NCBI GenBank assembly: GCA_021014325.1
Contig: CM037470.1
Location: 3,561,647 to 3,625,646, forward strand
Length of the DNA stretch: 64,000 bases
Reading direction: 5' to 3'
From: Plazaster borealis
Taxonomy: Eukaryota; Echinodermata; Asteroidea; Forcipulatida; Labidiasteridae
Part shown: in pieces, positions 10,638 through 21,515 of the stretch
Layout of the letters: each line of letters starts with the position of its first letter
Numbering within the stretch: the stretch's first letter is position 1
The notes under the pieces: model-generated
What the model saw: the letters and a program-made list of their open reading frames with translations, nothing else
Told to the model about the DNA's origin: nothing
The model's database searches: none
Position numbers and translations under genes: made by a program

Positions 10638-10831
10638 ATTGACAATGAACTGCGGTTGTCCCTGGGCTTGGATCTGGGCGATCTGTTGAGCCTGGGAGCT
10701 GGCAAGCAACGTAGCAAAGGACGTGCCCACCTGCATGGGGGCCACTGTCTGCTGTGCGGGTACCACGCCCAACTGGGTCTTTTGTTGCTGGGTGGTGGCT
10801 GTGGTGGTGGTGGTAGTGGTGGAAGATGTTT
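10638..10831 (-). CDS. POU2F1: POU class 2 factor, coding exon 3 (Thr/Gln-rich)
   Basis: This 194-base exon lies between a TTGTTGTTTAG acceptor and an AAT|GTAAGA donor. It completes a Glu codon and encodes 64 residues: a run of about ten Thr, then a Gln/Val/Ala-rich segment ending in QGQPQFIVN. Glutamine-rich hydrophobic-spaced segments of this kind form the N-terminal activation domain of Oct-1/Oct-2. The low-side end is phase 0, and every downstream intron in the window is also phase 0. The Thr run is coded by a GGT/GTG-rich stretch (on the plus strand) that could vary in length between alleles. Confidence 0.82.
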
Positions 10832-10991
10832 CTAAACAACAAAAAGAAAACAAGTATTTACTGATAAATTAGGTGCTCAACAAAGATATATATTCTTGAA
10901 GCCAAGGTGTGTCAATGCGCATTTAATAATATTTTAAATAGACTTAGCTGATGCAAACTGCTCACCAACCAAAAGGACCTATGGTATAAAT

Positions 10992-11113
10992 GCAAAAAAT
11001 AGTTAATGGCCTGACATATCCACGCTAACAGAGTCTTTCTCAAGGGCCAAAAAAAAAAAAAAAACACCTTGAGAAAGACTCTGCTCGGGGCGAAATGTCA
11101 GACCTTTAAACTA
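10992..11113. repeat. Hairpin-forming inverted repeat
   Basis: Arms GAGTCTTTCTCAAGG and CCTTGAGAAAGACTC separated by an A-run, with outer TGGCCTGACAT / ATGTCAGACC. Probably a short foldback element between POU2 exons 2 and 3. Confidence 0.65.
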
Positions 11114-11403
11114 TTTCTTGCACTTAATATCGTGTTAAAAAGGGCCGAGGATAGAGATTTTTGATGAGTATTAACCTGCCGGTGCTGCATACTCCTAAGG
11201 AGTTGAGAAGGTTTCAGGAATGTCAAAGACCCAATGAACATGGGGCAGTACTATTGTGAGGCGCTTCGAGAGGCCGACTTGCCTGGAAAATACACCTATT
11301 TATATACACTTTTATTTTAAATTTTGAATTGCTTTTCTATTTTGTATTTTTTTGGGGGGAGAGGTGGGGAGTGGACAATCCAACTGTAAAAAAAGGTACT
11401 CAC

Positions 11404-11466
11404 CAGCCTCACTAGAGGTGACCTCAGTAACGTTTTGTGCACTCATCATGCCGCTGTTCTTGAAAT
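11404..11466 (-). CDS. POU2F1: POU class 2 factor, coding exon 2
   Basis: This 63-base exon has an acceptor ending GCAG at its high side and a donor G|GTGAGT at its low side. It completes the Asp codon begun in exon 1, then encodes FKNSGMMSAQNVTEVTSSEA, and leaves one G that becomes Glu with exon 3. Both junction phases are 1, unlike all later introns of this gene. The content is Ser/Thr-rich and low in complexity, as in the N-terminus of vertebrate Oct-1. The internal Met-Met pair offers a start for any transcript that begins downstream of, or skips, exon 1. No domain is recognisable; assignment rests on splice phase and position. Confidence 0.75.
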
Positions 11467-11589
11467 CTGCTTTATAAAAAGACACAGACTGACTAATGAA
11501 AAACACTCCTCTGTCTGAAACAAGTCAAAAGATAACTCAATGAAAAAATTAATAATAATAATAATACTTTAAGACCATTCTTAAGAGAA

Positions 11590-11695
11590 GCAATTATGGT
11601 TGAGTGTCATGACCAGGAATCGGACCAACACTCCGATGATTCAACCGTCAGATGCAGTAGACCACTCGGCCACAACACACCACATCCAGGATAAA
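11590..11695 (-). mobile_element. tRNA-like SINE head, reverse
   Basis: Carries a reverse B-box-like CAGGAATCGGACC and reverse A-box region CCACTCGGCCACAACACACC. Confidence 0.5.
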
Positions 11696-11784
11696 CAGCT
11701 ACGGCTGGAATTTAGAGAAAATCTACACTAGACCACAGGTCTTGAAGCTCAAACTTTGACTGAGACTTTGACTGAGACCAGGAA

Positions 11785-11954
11785 CAGACTCATTGCATGA
11801 CGTCACACGCTCAAAAAGCGCCCTCACTGAGGCCAAAAAGCACCCTCAATGAGGCCAAATGGAGGCAAATCATTGGACGATAGCTGTTCTTTGTGTGAAA
11901 AACGTGCGCGTGACCTTAGCGTCCCTGTAACCTTTTGCATTATACAAGGGGTCT
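11785..11954. mobile_element. Uninterrupted relative of the 903-1285 MITE
   Basis: Contains the same GCGCCCTCACTGAGGCC pair and TGGAGGCAAATCATTGGAC, ends ACAAGGGGTCT, and lacks the SINE. The left end is somewhat decayed. Confidence 0.7.
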
Positions 11955-12498
11955 GTCTATACTTATTAACAAGACCTAAAATATTTTTTTTATTTTTTCA
12001 TTTGCTGATTTTTTTATGAGGAAATTTGGAAATGAAACGCTTTTTAGTATTAACAAGTTTTAGTCTTCAAAAGTATTTGTTTGGCAAAACAGTACACCTA
12101 AACAGGTTCACAGTATTTTTTCTTATTGCTTTTTATGAAGTAAATTTGTTTGTACTGTATGTGCTCTTGTGTAAAGTTGTTACCTTTTTTTTAGTGTAAT
12201 GTTTTGTAAAATTCTATCAACATAATTTGTAATTCTGTAATTGTCATACATTTTAAATGTTATGAGTCTGCTCAACAATGCAAATTTCTATTTTATGGAT
12301 AATAGGCCTACAAAATTGAATTTAATTGAATTAAATAATTGTTCTTTCCTACATTGACCGATAGATGAAATAATCTAGAAACAGATGCTTTCATCAAACA
12401 AAATGTTCAAACACAATTTTCCATTTTATGAGTTTTTTTGTCTGACAAATTTACGTATACTTGTAATTTTTACATTCTACTGCCTGCACGGTCTATAC

Positions 12499-12665
12499 AC
12501 AGTCAACCCTCGTTATAAAGAGCAGTGTTATAAAGAGGTTCTGCTTATAAAGAGTATATTCTGAATGCCCAAATCTCATTTCTGTGCTGTGTTTCTTTGT
12601 TTTGCTGTCCTCTTATAACAACGTTCCTGTTATAAAGAGGTAATTTGGCCAGTCCCAGCAATCTT
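12499..12665. repeat. CAGTCAACCCTCGTTATAAAG repeat remnant
   Basis: GTTATAAAGAG occurs several times; CAGT-AACCTC-TTATA ends recall pogo/Tigger-type elements, but no second full end was found. Confidence 0.4.
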
Positions 12666-12710
12666 GTTATACAAAGGTAGGTATATTAAAAGTAGAGTCC
12701 AATAGATCAG

Positions 12711-13129
12711 TTTTTGTCAACGTAAAGCTTATATTCATAAAGTAAGATGCAACAAAATTTTCAGCTGAATGCAGTGTCTACTTGCTGAGAAAAATAGCAA
12801 AAAACTGTCAGAACACCAAATGCATCCAGCGAGGTGACAGCGGGTACCAACCTTATCTCCGGCCGCAGCATTCCCGAACGGACACCAACCCACAGAAATC
12901 TGAGGCATGAATCGTTTCTCAGATTCAAATATTTTTGGGGTGGAAAAAAAATCCAAAAAACCATACTACTTTGAATGGACTCCATTCTCAAAATAGTTTA
13001 CACTAACAGTGCTTTTCACCAAGTTAGTTTTTAACCCTTCAGAGACCATAGCAGCCACAAGCAGCTTGTACCAAAATGGTTTAGGTCATTAATTTTTTGT
13101 AGTATTTACCAATCTGTGACCATGCCTCT
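12711..13129 (-). mobile_element. MITE family D copy 3, reverse
   Basis: Reverse-orientation copy containing CAGCGAGGTGACAGCG and TCGTTTCTCAGATTCAAA; ends CCATGCCTCTAAA. It provides the uninterrupted reference for the copy at 14703. Confidence 0.6.
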
Positions 13130-13553
13130 AAATTGTTTGACATTCTGCCAAGAACACGAACAAATTCAGAGCTGGCCTTTTCATCACCCCAGTCTGGACC
13201 TGGCAGCTGGGTTGGCAGCCAGTTCCAAAATGATTCCATAAACTAAGATAAATATACATTTTAATTGGAAGTGCCCTTTTTTGCAAAGTGAAATGCTGGG
13301 CTTGCCCCTTTGAAATAATCCAACCACAAGATGAACTTTAACCTGGGTGTTACATTTTGGTGAAAACAAACAATGGGCTGGATTTGGACACCTTGAACAC
13401 AGGCCTTGCCCTTCAAGGAACTCATTGATTTTATGTGAAGACTACAATCATTTCTGTCCAATCTTAGTTCTAAGTATATAATAATAATAATAATAGTAAT
13501 AATAATAATACACAGCTTTTATATAGTGCCTCAACACAAGAGTCTCAAAACGC

Positions 13554-14121
13554 TTAACAAGGAAAATTAATACAAAATACGGAAATTACAAAAATTTACA
13601 AATGGGAAGCATAGTCACGAAAGCAGCAGAAACAACTGTGGGATTCTGGAATAGATGGGTTTTTAGCAGGGATTTAAAGGTATCGTACACGTTTGGTAAT
13701 GACTCAAAACAAAGATTAGCATAAAAACTTACTTGGTAACAAGCAACGGAAAGCTGTTGATAGTATAAAACATTGTAGGAAACGACTCCCTCTGAAGTAA
13801 CGTAGTTTTTGAGAAAGAGGTAATTTCTCACAAAAATAATAACAAACTTCTTGCAAGCACATGTTTTTTCTTTCATCATTTTCTTGCAACTTCGATGACC
13901 AATTGAGCCCGAATTTTCAAAGGCTTGTTATTTTATGCATATGTTGGGATACACCATGAAGTGAGAACACTGGTTCCAAACGTGTTTAGTGCCTTTAAAA
14001 CAAGGAAAATTATCACAAAACACAGAAATTACAAAAAATTACAAACGGGAAGCATAAACACGAAAGCAGCAGAAACAAACTGTGGGATTCTGGAAAAGCT
14101 GGGTTTTTAGCAGGGATTTAA
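13554..14121. repeat. TTAA-bounded duplication around MITE A copy 2
   Basis: Left copy 13554-13677 and right copy 13995-14121 both run from TTAA, through GAAAGCAGCAGAAACAA and TGTGGGATTCTGGAA, to GCAGGGATTTAA. About 90 percent identical by eye. Confidence 0.8.
13674..13998 (+). mobile_element. MITE family A copy 2, internally deleted
   Basis: Same ends as other A copies but lacking part of the middle, including half of the central CTTCTTGCAAGAAG palindrome. It is flanked on both sides by a direct duplication of about 125 bp (13554-13677 and 13995-14121) that itself begins and ends with TTAA. Confidence 0.85.
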
Positions 14122-14702
14122 ACTGATTTTTCAGTATTGGCAGTTATTAATGTGATGTTGCAGAGAGTTCCAGAGTACAGATGAAGAGTGTGAGAGAGAA
14201 CGATGACCGTATGGTACGTGTAACTGGTGTTTGGACCCTTGTAATTTTCATCCGCTTCAGATGGCCAAGTCTTTAAGAAAACGATAACGCCAAGTAAATA
14301 AAATGCTTTGATCGACCCCGCCCTAATAGTTTTTTCGAAGCCGATCCTTTAAAAAAAATTTTTTTTAATAATATGTTTGTTCCCAAAAAGATAACGATGT
14401 GTAAGATGCATTTTTTTAAACAAAAAACATACAACACAAAATAACATGCAAAATTGTTTGTATTAATGTATTGCAGATTGTTTTTGTGCAACACCTGAAA
14501 TACTATAACTTTCTGGAGAGTCTTTAAGAATAGTTATTTAAAATTTAAAATATCAAGTCAAATCGGCCCCAAAAACTGACCTAGCATCTCTTTTACTGGC
14601 CTAGTAAGTTGAACCTCGTGTTATGAATTCATGAATGCGCTGAGGGCAATGTTCTCAAGTAGCCTACATTACGTACTGTGCATAAGGGCCAACGACCATG
14701 CG

Positions 14703-15220
14703 TTAAAGGTAAAAAAAAAATTTTGTCAACCTAAAGCCCGGTTCATACTTCCTGCCAATGCGAATGCGAAGCGAATTTTGGTGCTGCAATAATCGGTACG
14801 CACAGCCCTTTCAATTGTGACGCAAGAAAATTTGCTTCTAACGAAGCATTCGCAGGAAGTATGAACCGGGCTTAATGCTGATTTATAGGCCAAATTTTCA
14901 ACAAAGATACAATCATAAGTCAACTGCGAAAGTTTCAGTTGAATATAGTGTCCACTTATTGAGAAAACAGCAACAAACTGTCATGGTATTTGCATCAAGG
15001 AACATCAAATCCATCCATGTTCAGCGAGGTGACACTGGGTTATCAACAGCATCTCTGGCAGCAGCATTTGCGAACGACATCAAACCCTCAGAAATCTCAG
15101 CAACGGTTCATGACATGAATCGTTTCTCAGATTCAAATGTTTTGGGGTGAAAAATTATCCAAACCATATTACTCCAAAGGGAATCCTTTCTCAAAATAGT
15201 TTTATACTATCAATATACAA
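14703..15220 (-). mobile_element. MITE family D copy 4 interrupted by family F
   Basis: Starts TTAAAGGT, is broken at 14735-14872 by a family F element, then continues with CAGCGAGGTGACACTG and CGTTTCTCAGATTCAAA. Right edge approximate. Confidence 0.6.
14735..14872. mobile_element. MITE family F copy in D element
   Basis: 138-bp foldback with ends AGCCCGGTTCATACTTCC / GGAAGTATGAACCGGGCT. TAA is present on both sides, fitting a 3-bp target duplication as in PIF/Harbinger elements (superfamily is inferred). Confidence 0.75.
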
Positions 15221-15574
15221 TTCTTACGAATACAATACAAGATTTGTCATCATGCTGCTCGTGTACGTATGAATTCTCGTGGTCCAGCAAACCTGACCAA
15301 CCTACTGACCTTCCATAAAAATAACTCGTAACTTGTGCTCCAGTTTCTGACAGATCCGCATTATTCATTCCTTGAAGCAAGTACATTTGGGGTGACGGAC
15401 TTCACAGAAATTTGAGTCTCCAAAACTCGCCTTGAGATGAGTTTTGGATATTTCAAGTTTGTCAACATACTTCTATTGATTTCTAATCAACAGGGGGTTT
15501 TTCAGACGAAATAATTTCACAGGATGCTTACCATCACCTCTACCATCTTTCTAACAAAGAAGCTTTCAGATAGA

Positions 15575-15626
15575 GATTACACCCTTTTTTTCAGGGGTCA
15601 TTACCAAAGTATGACCCTACCTTTAA
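15575..15626 (-). mobile_element. MITE family D terminal fragment
   Basis: Only the end remains: GGTCATTACCAAAGTATGAC to CTACCTTTAA at 15623-15626. Confidence 0.45.
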
Positions 15627-15644
15627 AGACCACATCAAGTGGTT

Positions 15645-16047
15645 TTAAAGGTATTGTAGGGCTACACGTTTGGTAATGACTCAAAACAAATATTAGCATA
15701 AAAACTTACTTGGTAACAAGCAACGGAGAGCTGTTGATAGTATAAAACATTGTAGGAAATGACTCCCTCTGAAGTAACATAGTTTTTGAGAAAGAGGTAA
15801 TTTCTCACTAAAATAACAAAAACTTCTTGCAAGAAGTTTTTATTCCTATCTGAAAGCATACAAATTTGTACAACAAGGGTGTTTTTACTTTCACCATTCT
15901 CTTGCAACTTCGATGACCAATTGATCCCAAATTTTCACAGGCTGGTTATTTTATGCATATGTTGGGATATGCATATGTTGGGATATGTTGGGATACACCA
16001 AGTGAGAACACTCTTTGACAATTTCCAAACGTGTTCAGTGCCTTTAA
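15645..16047 (+). mobile_element. MITE family A copy 3
   Basis: Complete copy with both TTAA-bounded ends. It has a short local triplication of TATGTTGGGA near 15955-15990. The central AACTTCTTGCAAGAAGTT palindrome is intact. Confidence 0.85.
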
Positions 16048-16049
16048 GA

Positions 16050-19000
16050 ATCTGAATAAACTCATTTCCTTATACTGTTCAGTTTCCAATACACCTTACA
16101 TTACATTCAATAAGTACCCATGATATTTTCATCAAGTTTGATGGCAACTTCGAGTAAAATCAAAATAGACTTTTATGGAATAAATTTGTGCAATTGTCAT
16201 ATCAGAATTATTTTGATTGCTGTATTCATGATAAAATCAAAATAAAGCACTGAAAATTTGTCAGTTTTTTAAATTTTATTTATTTATTTATTTATAGTTA
16301 TTACTATTTTGGTCTTCAAATGCTATTTTATGAGTTTTGACAATATTTCAGAGGGGAAATATGTATGTTGAATGGAACTGGCATTTGAATTTCTTAATCA
16401 GTGACCTGTTTTTGTTCTGACTAATGCTGGTCCTGTACTTTGCGTTATGTAAAAATGTATGCAAATTTGACAAAAAATTTTAAATTTATAAACATTTTTG
16501 CTGAATTCCGACATTATTATGTGTGAACTACTGTAGAATTTAACATTCCAGATTACTCACAAAACCTGATAGTTGTTATTTGTAATGCATGAGTTACAAT
16601 TGCTTTTACAGCACTGATGAAAAACATAAAAACACCTCTTGAAGTTTAGTGTCACTGAACTGCCGCACCGCCAACAAGACTTTGTATTCGCGTGGCCATA
16701 ATCCATATCTCATGCATGATTCAGTACCGCGCCTGGACTTTGCATGCTGTTGAATACAAGGCGCTGACCCTGTTTAATATGTGCATACACAGTTCCCACT
16801 CTGAATGGTAATAACCTCACCTAGTGAGAGAGATGCATTGTGGCTGGCTTGCTCTGCCTGGTGAATAGTCAATACACTATTGCTATGCATGAGGCCAGAA
16901 AAAGGGGGGGTCACCCACTTGGCTCACAGTCTGGACTCCTGCCCGGCTACTTAACTACGTACTAGGAACTTGAAAAGCACTTTGTACAATGTATTTTTTA
17001 AAAGCAAGACTACAGTGTTCCACTTGAGGACAAATTGTTTGTGTATTCGAAATGCAAAGAACTAGTGGGGGGAGATTGGTGGTGATCTATGTATGAGTAT
17101 GAAAATATTTCACTTGAAAAATATTCACTAAATGCAGGGATGAGATTTGAGGAAATTGCTGAAAAATGGCTTGCGGGTCTGGGTCTCCCCTTTTTATAAA
17201 AAGTTTCTTGGATGTTACAATTCAGGAGGTTTACGGACTCTGTTGTGCATCACCAGAAAAATCAAAACGATGGGTTTGGACACAATGTGGACTATTTCAT
17301 TTCTCCCCCGGTGACTGTTTTGATTCTTTTAAGAAAATCTGAAGGCTTAAAGAGGTTTTTAGAAAATCCTGAATCAGGTAAAAATCCTGAGCAATCACAC
17401 GCCTGCAAACCAAAAGATTTTTGATTTCTTTTGATGTGGGAAACTTCTAACTCTAGTTTCAAAATCTTCAAGACAAAACGCTATACAGTTTGGTAATTAT
17501 CAAAGAAAAAAGAAGATTTGTTTCAATCTGAAAGCTCACAGATTATAAAGTTAATTCATAAAGAGAAATGTTTTCATATGAAATGCTGTCAAAAGTCCCC
17601 CCCCCCCCCGAAAAAATATAATAAATTCATTTTATAATACATTGAATGTCAGCCAGGAAATGGGGCGGGTGGGGAGGTGGGATTGGGGGGTAGGGGAGTT
17701 AGGGGGGAGAGTAAGACCATTCTTTGAAAACCAATATGTGTATTTTTTTTTAGCAAAGTTCTCTTAAAAAAAAATGCACTTCATTGTGACTTTTCCAATT
17801 TCACTCTATGGATGCATGATACAAAAATGGCAACAGTTAGTTTGAACACTTGGCAGCATTCGTCACAAATAGTTGAGATTGGAGATTTTTGGTCACGATT
17901 TTTTGGAAAACAAAAATCAATCTCTAGGGAGGTACGATACTTGTCCCTTGGAAAAACAAGTGGTAAACAAATGTTATTTGGGCTGACCTATGATACAGGC
18001 TTTTAAAGACTTTTTATGCTACATGTATTTAATAACAATCTTGCAAAACAAAATTCTGAAAGGGGGGGAGGGTACAAAACAAAATCGGCAATCAGATTTA
18101 AGTCGGAAGAATATCATGCAGTCAACTAAGGAAGTACTCTAACTAGCCCGCCCCCCCCTCCAAACTTTCTGGACCACACTGATGAAATTCCATCTCCAAC
18201 ATCAATTTTGGACTCAGTCTCCATAATTATTGGCACGGTGCTCTAACATCAAACGAAGCCGATGTTTTGAAAAGGGAAAAAAAACCCCAGAGTTTAATTT
18301 TTGGAGCCTTGCATTTCCTGATGAAGTTCTCTCACTTTAGTTACTCCACTCACTGTAGAGTACTTCCTCCATACATCCCTTCAGCTACATTATATCAGCT
18401 GCTTTAAAATTCGTTCGCCCAATTACTCTTCCGAGATGAATATTTCAGTTCTCATAAATTATTAAATAGGGTATTACATTTTTCAAAAACTATTTTAATT
18501 ATTTCAAGGCAAAGCAATAGACTTGAAAACCGATATGGCAGAGATTTAAATCCAAGTAGACAATTTATCAAAGAGCATGATGACCAGTTATTATTATGGG
18601 CTTGCTTCGGTTTTTTTTAACACATAATGCATTATTCAATGAAGAAGAAAAAAAATGCAAAGCTTACAACTGAATACTGGGTGCATTGTTAATGAGATGG
18701 GAGGGTGGAGAAAGGGAGAGAGGGGGGGAGCCAGCGAACCCCAAATTGGACAAAGAGTCAGAGGTTTGGTATGCATTGTGTGCACCATTCAGGAGGTATT
18801 TCAATGGGTCTTTTCATTTGGACAATCTATCTGGGCCCTCCTCCACTGCCTGCGCACACATTGTGTCTCAAGACTTGACAAACAAACTCTGAATATTAAC
18901 AGTGGATTCGCTTCAGTATATATACATGTATTAGCAATGCGTCTTCTCTCTGAGGCCTGTTGAATGGGGCTGTTGGATTTGCATATGAGCACTTGGGGGA

Positions 19001-19055
19001 GGGGGGGCTGGGTGTCTTTAAAAAAAATTTAAAAAAATAAAAATTGCAAGGTTTT
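16050..19055. other. Intron 1 of POU2, no gene seen
   Basis: Beyond a family 3 SINE-like copy this 3-kb stretch has no coding exon I can support. It contains scattered octamer-like words (ATGCAAAT near 16458, ATTTGCAT near 18976, several ATGCAT between 16710 and 16890), C runs and GT-poor single-copy sequence. Confidence 0.6.
17150..17420 (+). mobile_element. SINE-like repeat family 3, copy 2
   Basis: Contains CGGGTCTGGGTCTCCCC, GGTGACTGTTTTGATTC and ATCCTGAATCAGG; same order as 63488-63885. Confidence 0.55.
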
Positions 19056-19059
19056 TAGC

Positions 19060-19445
19060 CAGGATTTGGTAAAAGAGTGTCCAACAACTGGGTGTCCAAA
19101 TTGTTCACTTATAAATACGTTTACATCTTAAAAACCCCCAATTTTTAACAAAACTTTGCAAGGTTCTTAGCCTGGATTTGGTTTTAAGTGTCTCCAAATT
19201 TGCTGGATCTTTAACAACTGGGTGTCCAAATTGTTCACTTATAAATACGTTTACATCTTAAAAAAACCCAATTTTTAACAAAACTTTGCAAGGTTTTTAG
19301 CCTGGATTTGGTTTTAAGTGTTTCCAAATTTGCTGGAACTTTAACAACTGGGTGTCCAAATTGTTCACTTATACGTTTACATGTAAATGACAGATAAAAC
19401 ATGGTGTCCAAATTTAAAACAGGGTGTCCAAAAGACACCCCTCTG
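19060..19445. repeat. 130-bp tandem repeat, about three copies
   Basis: AACAACTGGGTGTCCAAA recurs at 19083, 19213 and 19343 with GCAAGGTT-TTAGCC between. An inverted relative lies at 23010-23175 (GGTGTCTTTTGGACACCC). Confidence 0.82.
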
Positions 19446-19830
19446 GCTAACACTATTTGGAATTTTGTATTGAAAATGTTGGATTGAAAAATGTTTGTAG
19501 TCCCTGCTGTTGAGAAGCGTTGACCCTGACAGAAGTGACAGACTAGGCAGTTTGGCTAGAGTGTGGCCTAAATCCTCTAGTTTCTTCTTCTCCTTACACA
19601 CGATAAGATTGGAATGCCCGACCCTGTGATTTTAAGCAAAAGGGCCCCGGTCCTTCTGAATCCTTCACTTTGGCAAATGGATTAGAAGGAATTGAGACTG
19701 AAAAAGGAAAGGTTAATGGGCCATGTCACGCAAGGCAATCTACAGGCAACCAGTTGCAGGCAAACTCCAAGAAAAAAAGAAAGAAAAATTAATCACTTTT
19801 CAACGATCCCATCATGGAGATTGTTAGACT

Positions 19831-20190
19831 TTAAAGGCATCGTACACGTTTGGTAATTGTCAAAGACCAGTGTTCTCATTGTTGTATCCCAACATATGCA
19901 TAAAATAACAAGCCTGTGAAAATTTGGGCTCAATTGGTCATCGAAGTTGCAAGAAAATGATGAAAGAAAAAACACTCTTGTGTGCTTTCAGATAGGAATA
20001 AAAACTTCTAGCAAGAAGTTTTTATTATTTTAGTGAGAAATTACCTCTTTCTCAAAAACTATGTTACTTCAGAGGGAGTCGTTTCTCACAATGTTTTATA
20101 CTATCAACAGCTCTCTGTTGCTCGTTACCAAGTCAGTTTTTATGCTAATAAATATTTTGAGTAATTACCAAACGTGTACGATGCCTTTAA
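19831..20190 (-). mobile_element. MITE family A copy 4, reverse orientation
   Basis: Complete 360-bp copy in the opposite orientation, TTAA at both ends. The central palindrome has one mismatch (CTTCTAGCAAGAAG). Confidence 0.85.
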
Positions 20191-20319
20191 ATACAAATTG
20201 TCACTTTCTACCGAAGTTTTTCCTTTTTGCATGCTGTGCAGAAATCCAAATGGACCACTTATTTTTAGCCAAGAAAAGCATAGCCCCCTGCTTTAAAAGT
20301 TCTGGTAATGAAACCAAGG

Positions 20320-20630
20320 ATGCCTCATAAGTGCACTTAATCACTGTACTCTCACAAGCCTGATGAAAAGTTCCTACAAACAAGGGTGCATGCTATGTGA
20401 ACCAGGGTTAAACTCCTACTCTTCCATGATAAGTGTTCTGGGTTCTTTTACCTGCACTACCAATCCTAGTACTTTACACAGGACCTAGGGCTTAACATCC
20501 CATCCGAAGGACAAAACAATTATGGTGAAATCATCTTTCTCAAGGACACAAGTGCCACGAGCGGGACTCGAACCCATACTCTGCTGATCAGAAACACCAG
20601 GGACTGGACTATCACACCTGGAAAAGGTCA
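20320..20630 (-). mobile_element. tRNA-derived SINE family 1b, reverse
   Basis: Reverse B box (GGGACTCGAACCC) near 20565 and tail-side sequence CATGATAAGTGTTCTGGG, shared with the copies at 27826 and 49392. Confidence 0.7.
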
Positions 20631-21154
20631 CCGTTTTCCTGACAAAAGGTCACTACGTGTACCCTTGGCCTCCATAGTGTACCTTTATAAAGTCGTTAGA
20701 AAGTTCATTAGGCCTACAGCCAATGAACCCCTTCTTATAAGGGGGCACCACGGCCAAGATCAGTGATAACTGATGATAGATCCTGGCCTTCTGGGAAACT
20801 CCAGGTCAACGTCTCTGGCGATTTTTTTCCTAAGGTGGCTTATAAATTATTCACTACTTACATAGGACAATCTCGTCACCTGAATCACCAACGATTCTTT
20901 CCAAGCTCAGGTTGTCTTAATACATGTACATGGGACTCTTTCTTTATAAAAAAACATTGAGGTTACAAGGCAGCTTGCCAAATGTATGCCCGAGCATCCG
21001 CAATACTTCTGAGTAGTGATCACAACCAGTTTATTGGTCAAATGAAGTAACATTCAAACACTCAAAAATAACTTTCTTAAAAACAAAACAAAAGTTGTTA
21101 AAAGTAGGGTGCAATGCAATTGCCTCCATGCCCCTTGTCATTGCCTTAGTGCCC

Positions 21155-21515
21155 TTAAAGGTATCGTACACGTTTGGTAATTACTCAAAACAAATATTAG
21201 CATAAAAACTTACTTGGTAACAAGCAACGGAGAGCTGTTGATAGTATAAAACATTGTAGGAAACGACTCCCTCTGAAGTAACGTAGTTTTTGAGAAAGAG
21301 GTAATTTTTCACTAAAATAATAAAAAGTTCTTGCAAGAAGATTTTATTCCTATCTGAAAGCACACAAGAGTGTTTTTTCTTTCATCACTTTCTTGCAACT
21401 TCGATGACCAATTGAGCCCAAATTTTCACAGGCTTGTTATTTTATGCATATGTTGGGATACACCAAGTTAGAACACTGGTCTTTGACAATTACCAAACGT
21501 GTTCAGTGCCTTTAA
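21155..21515 (+). mobile_element. MITE family A copy 5
   Basis: Complete copy with both TTAA ends; inserted in intron 1 of the POU2 gene. Confidence 0.85.
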
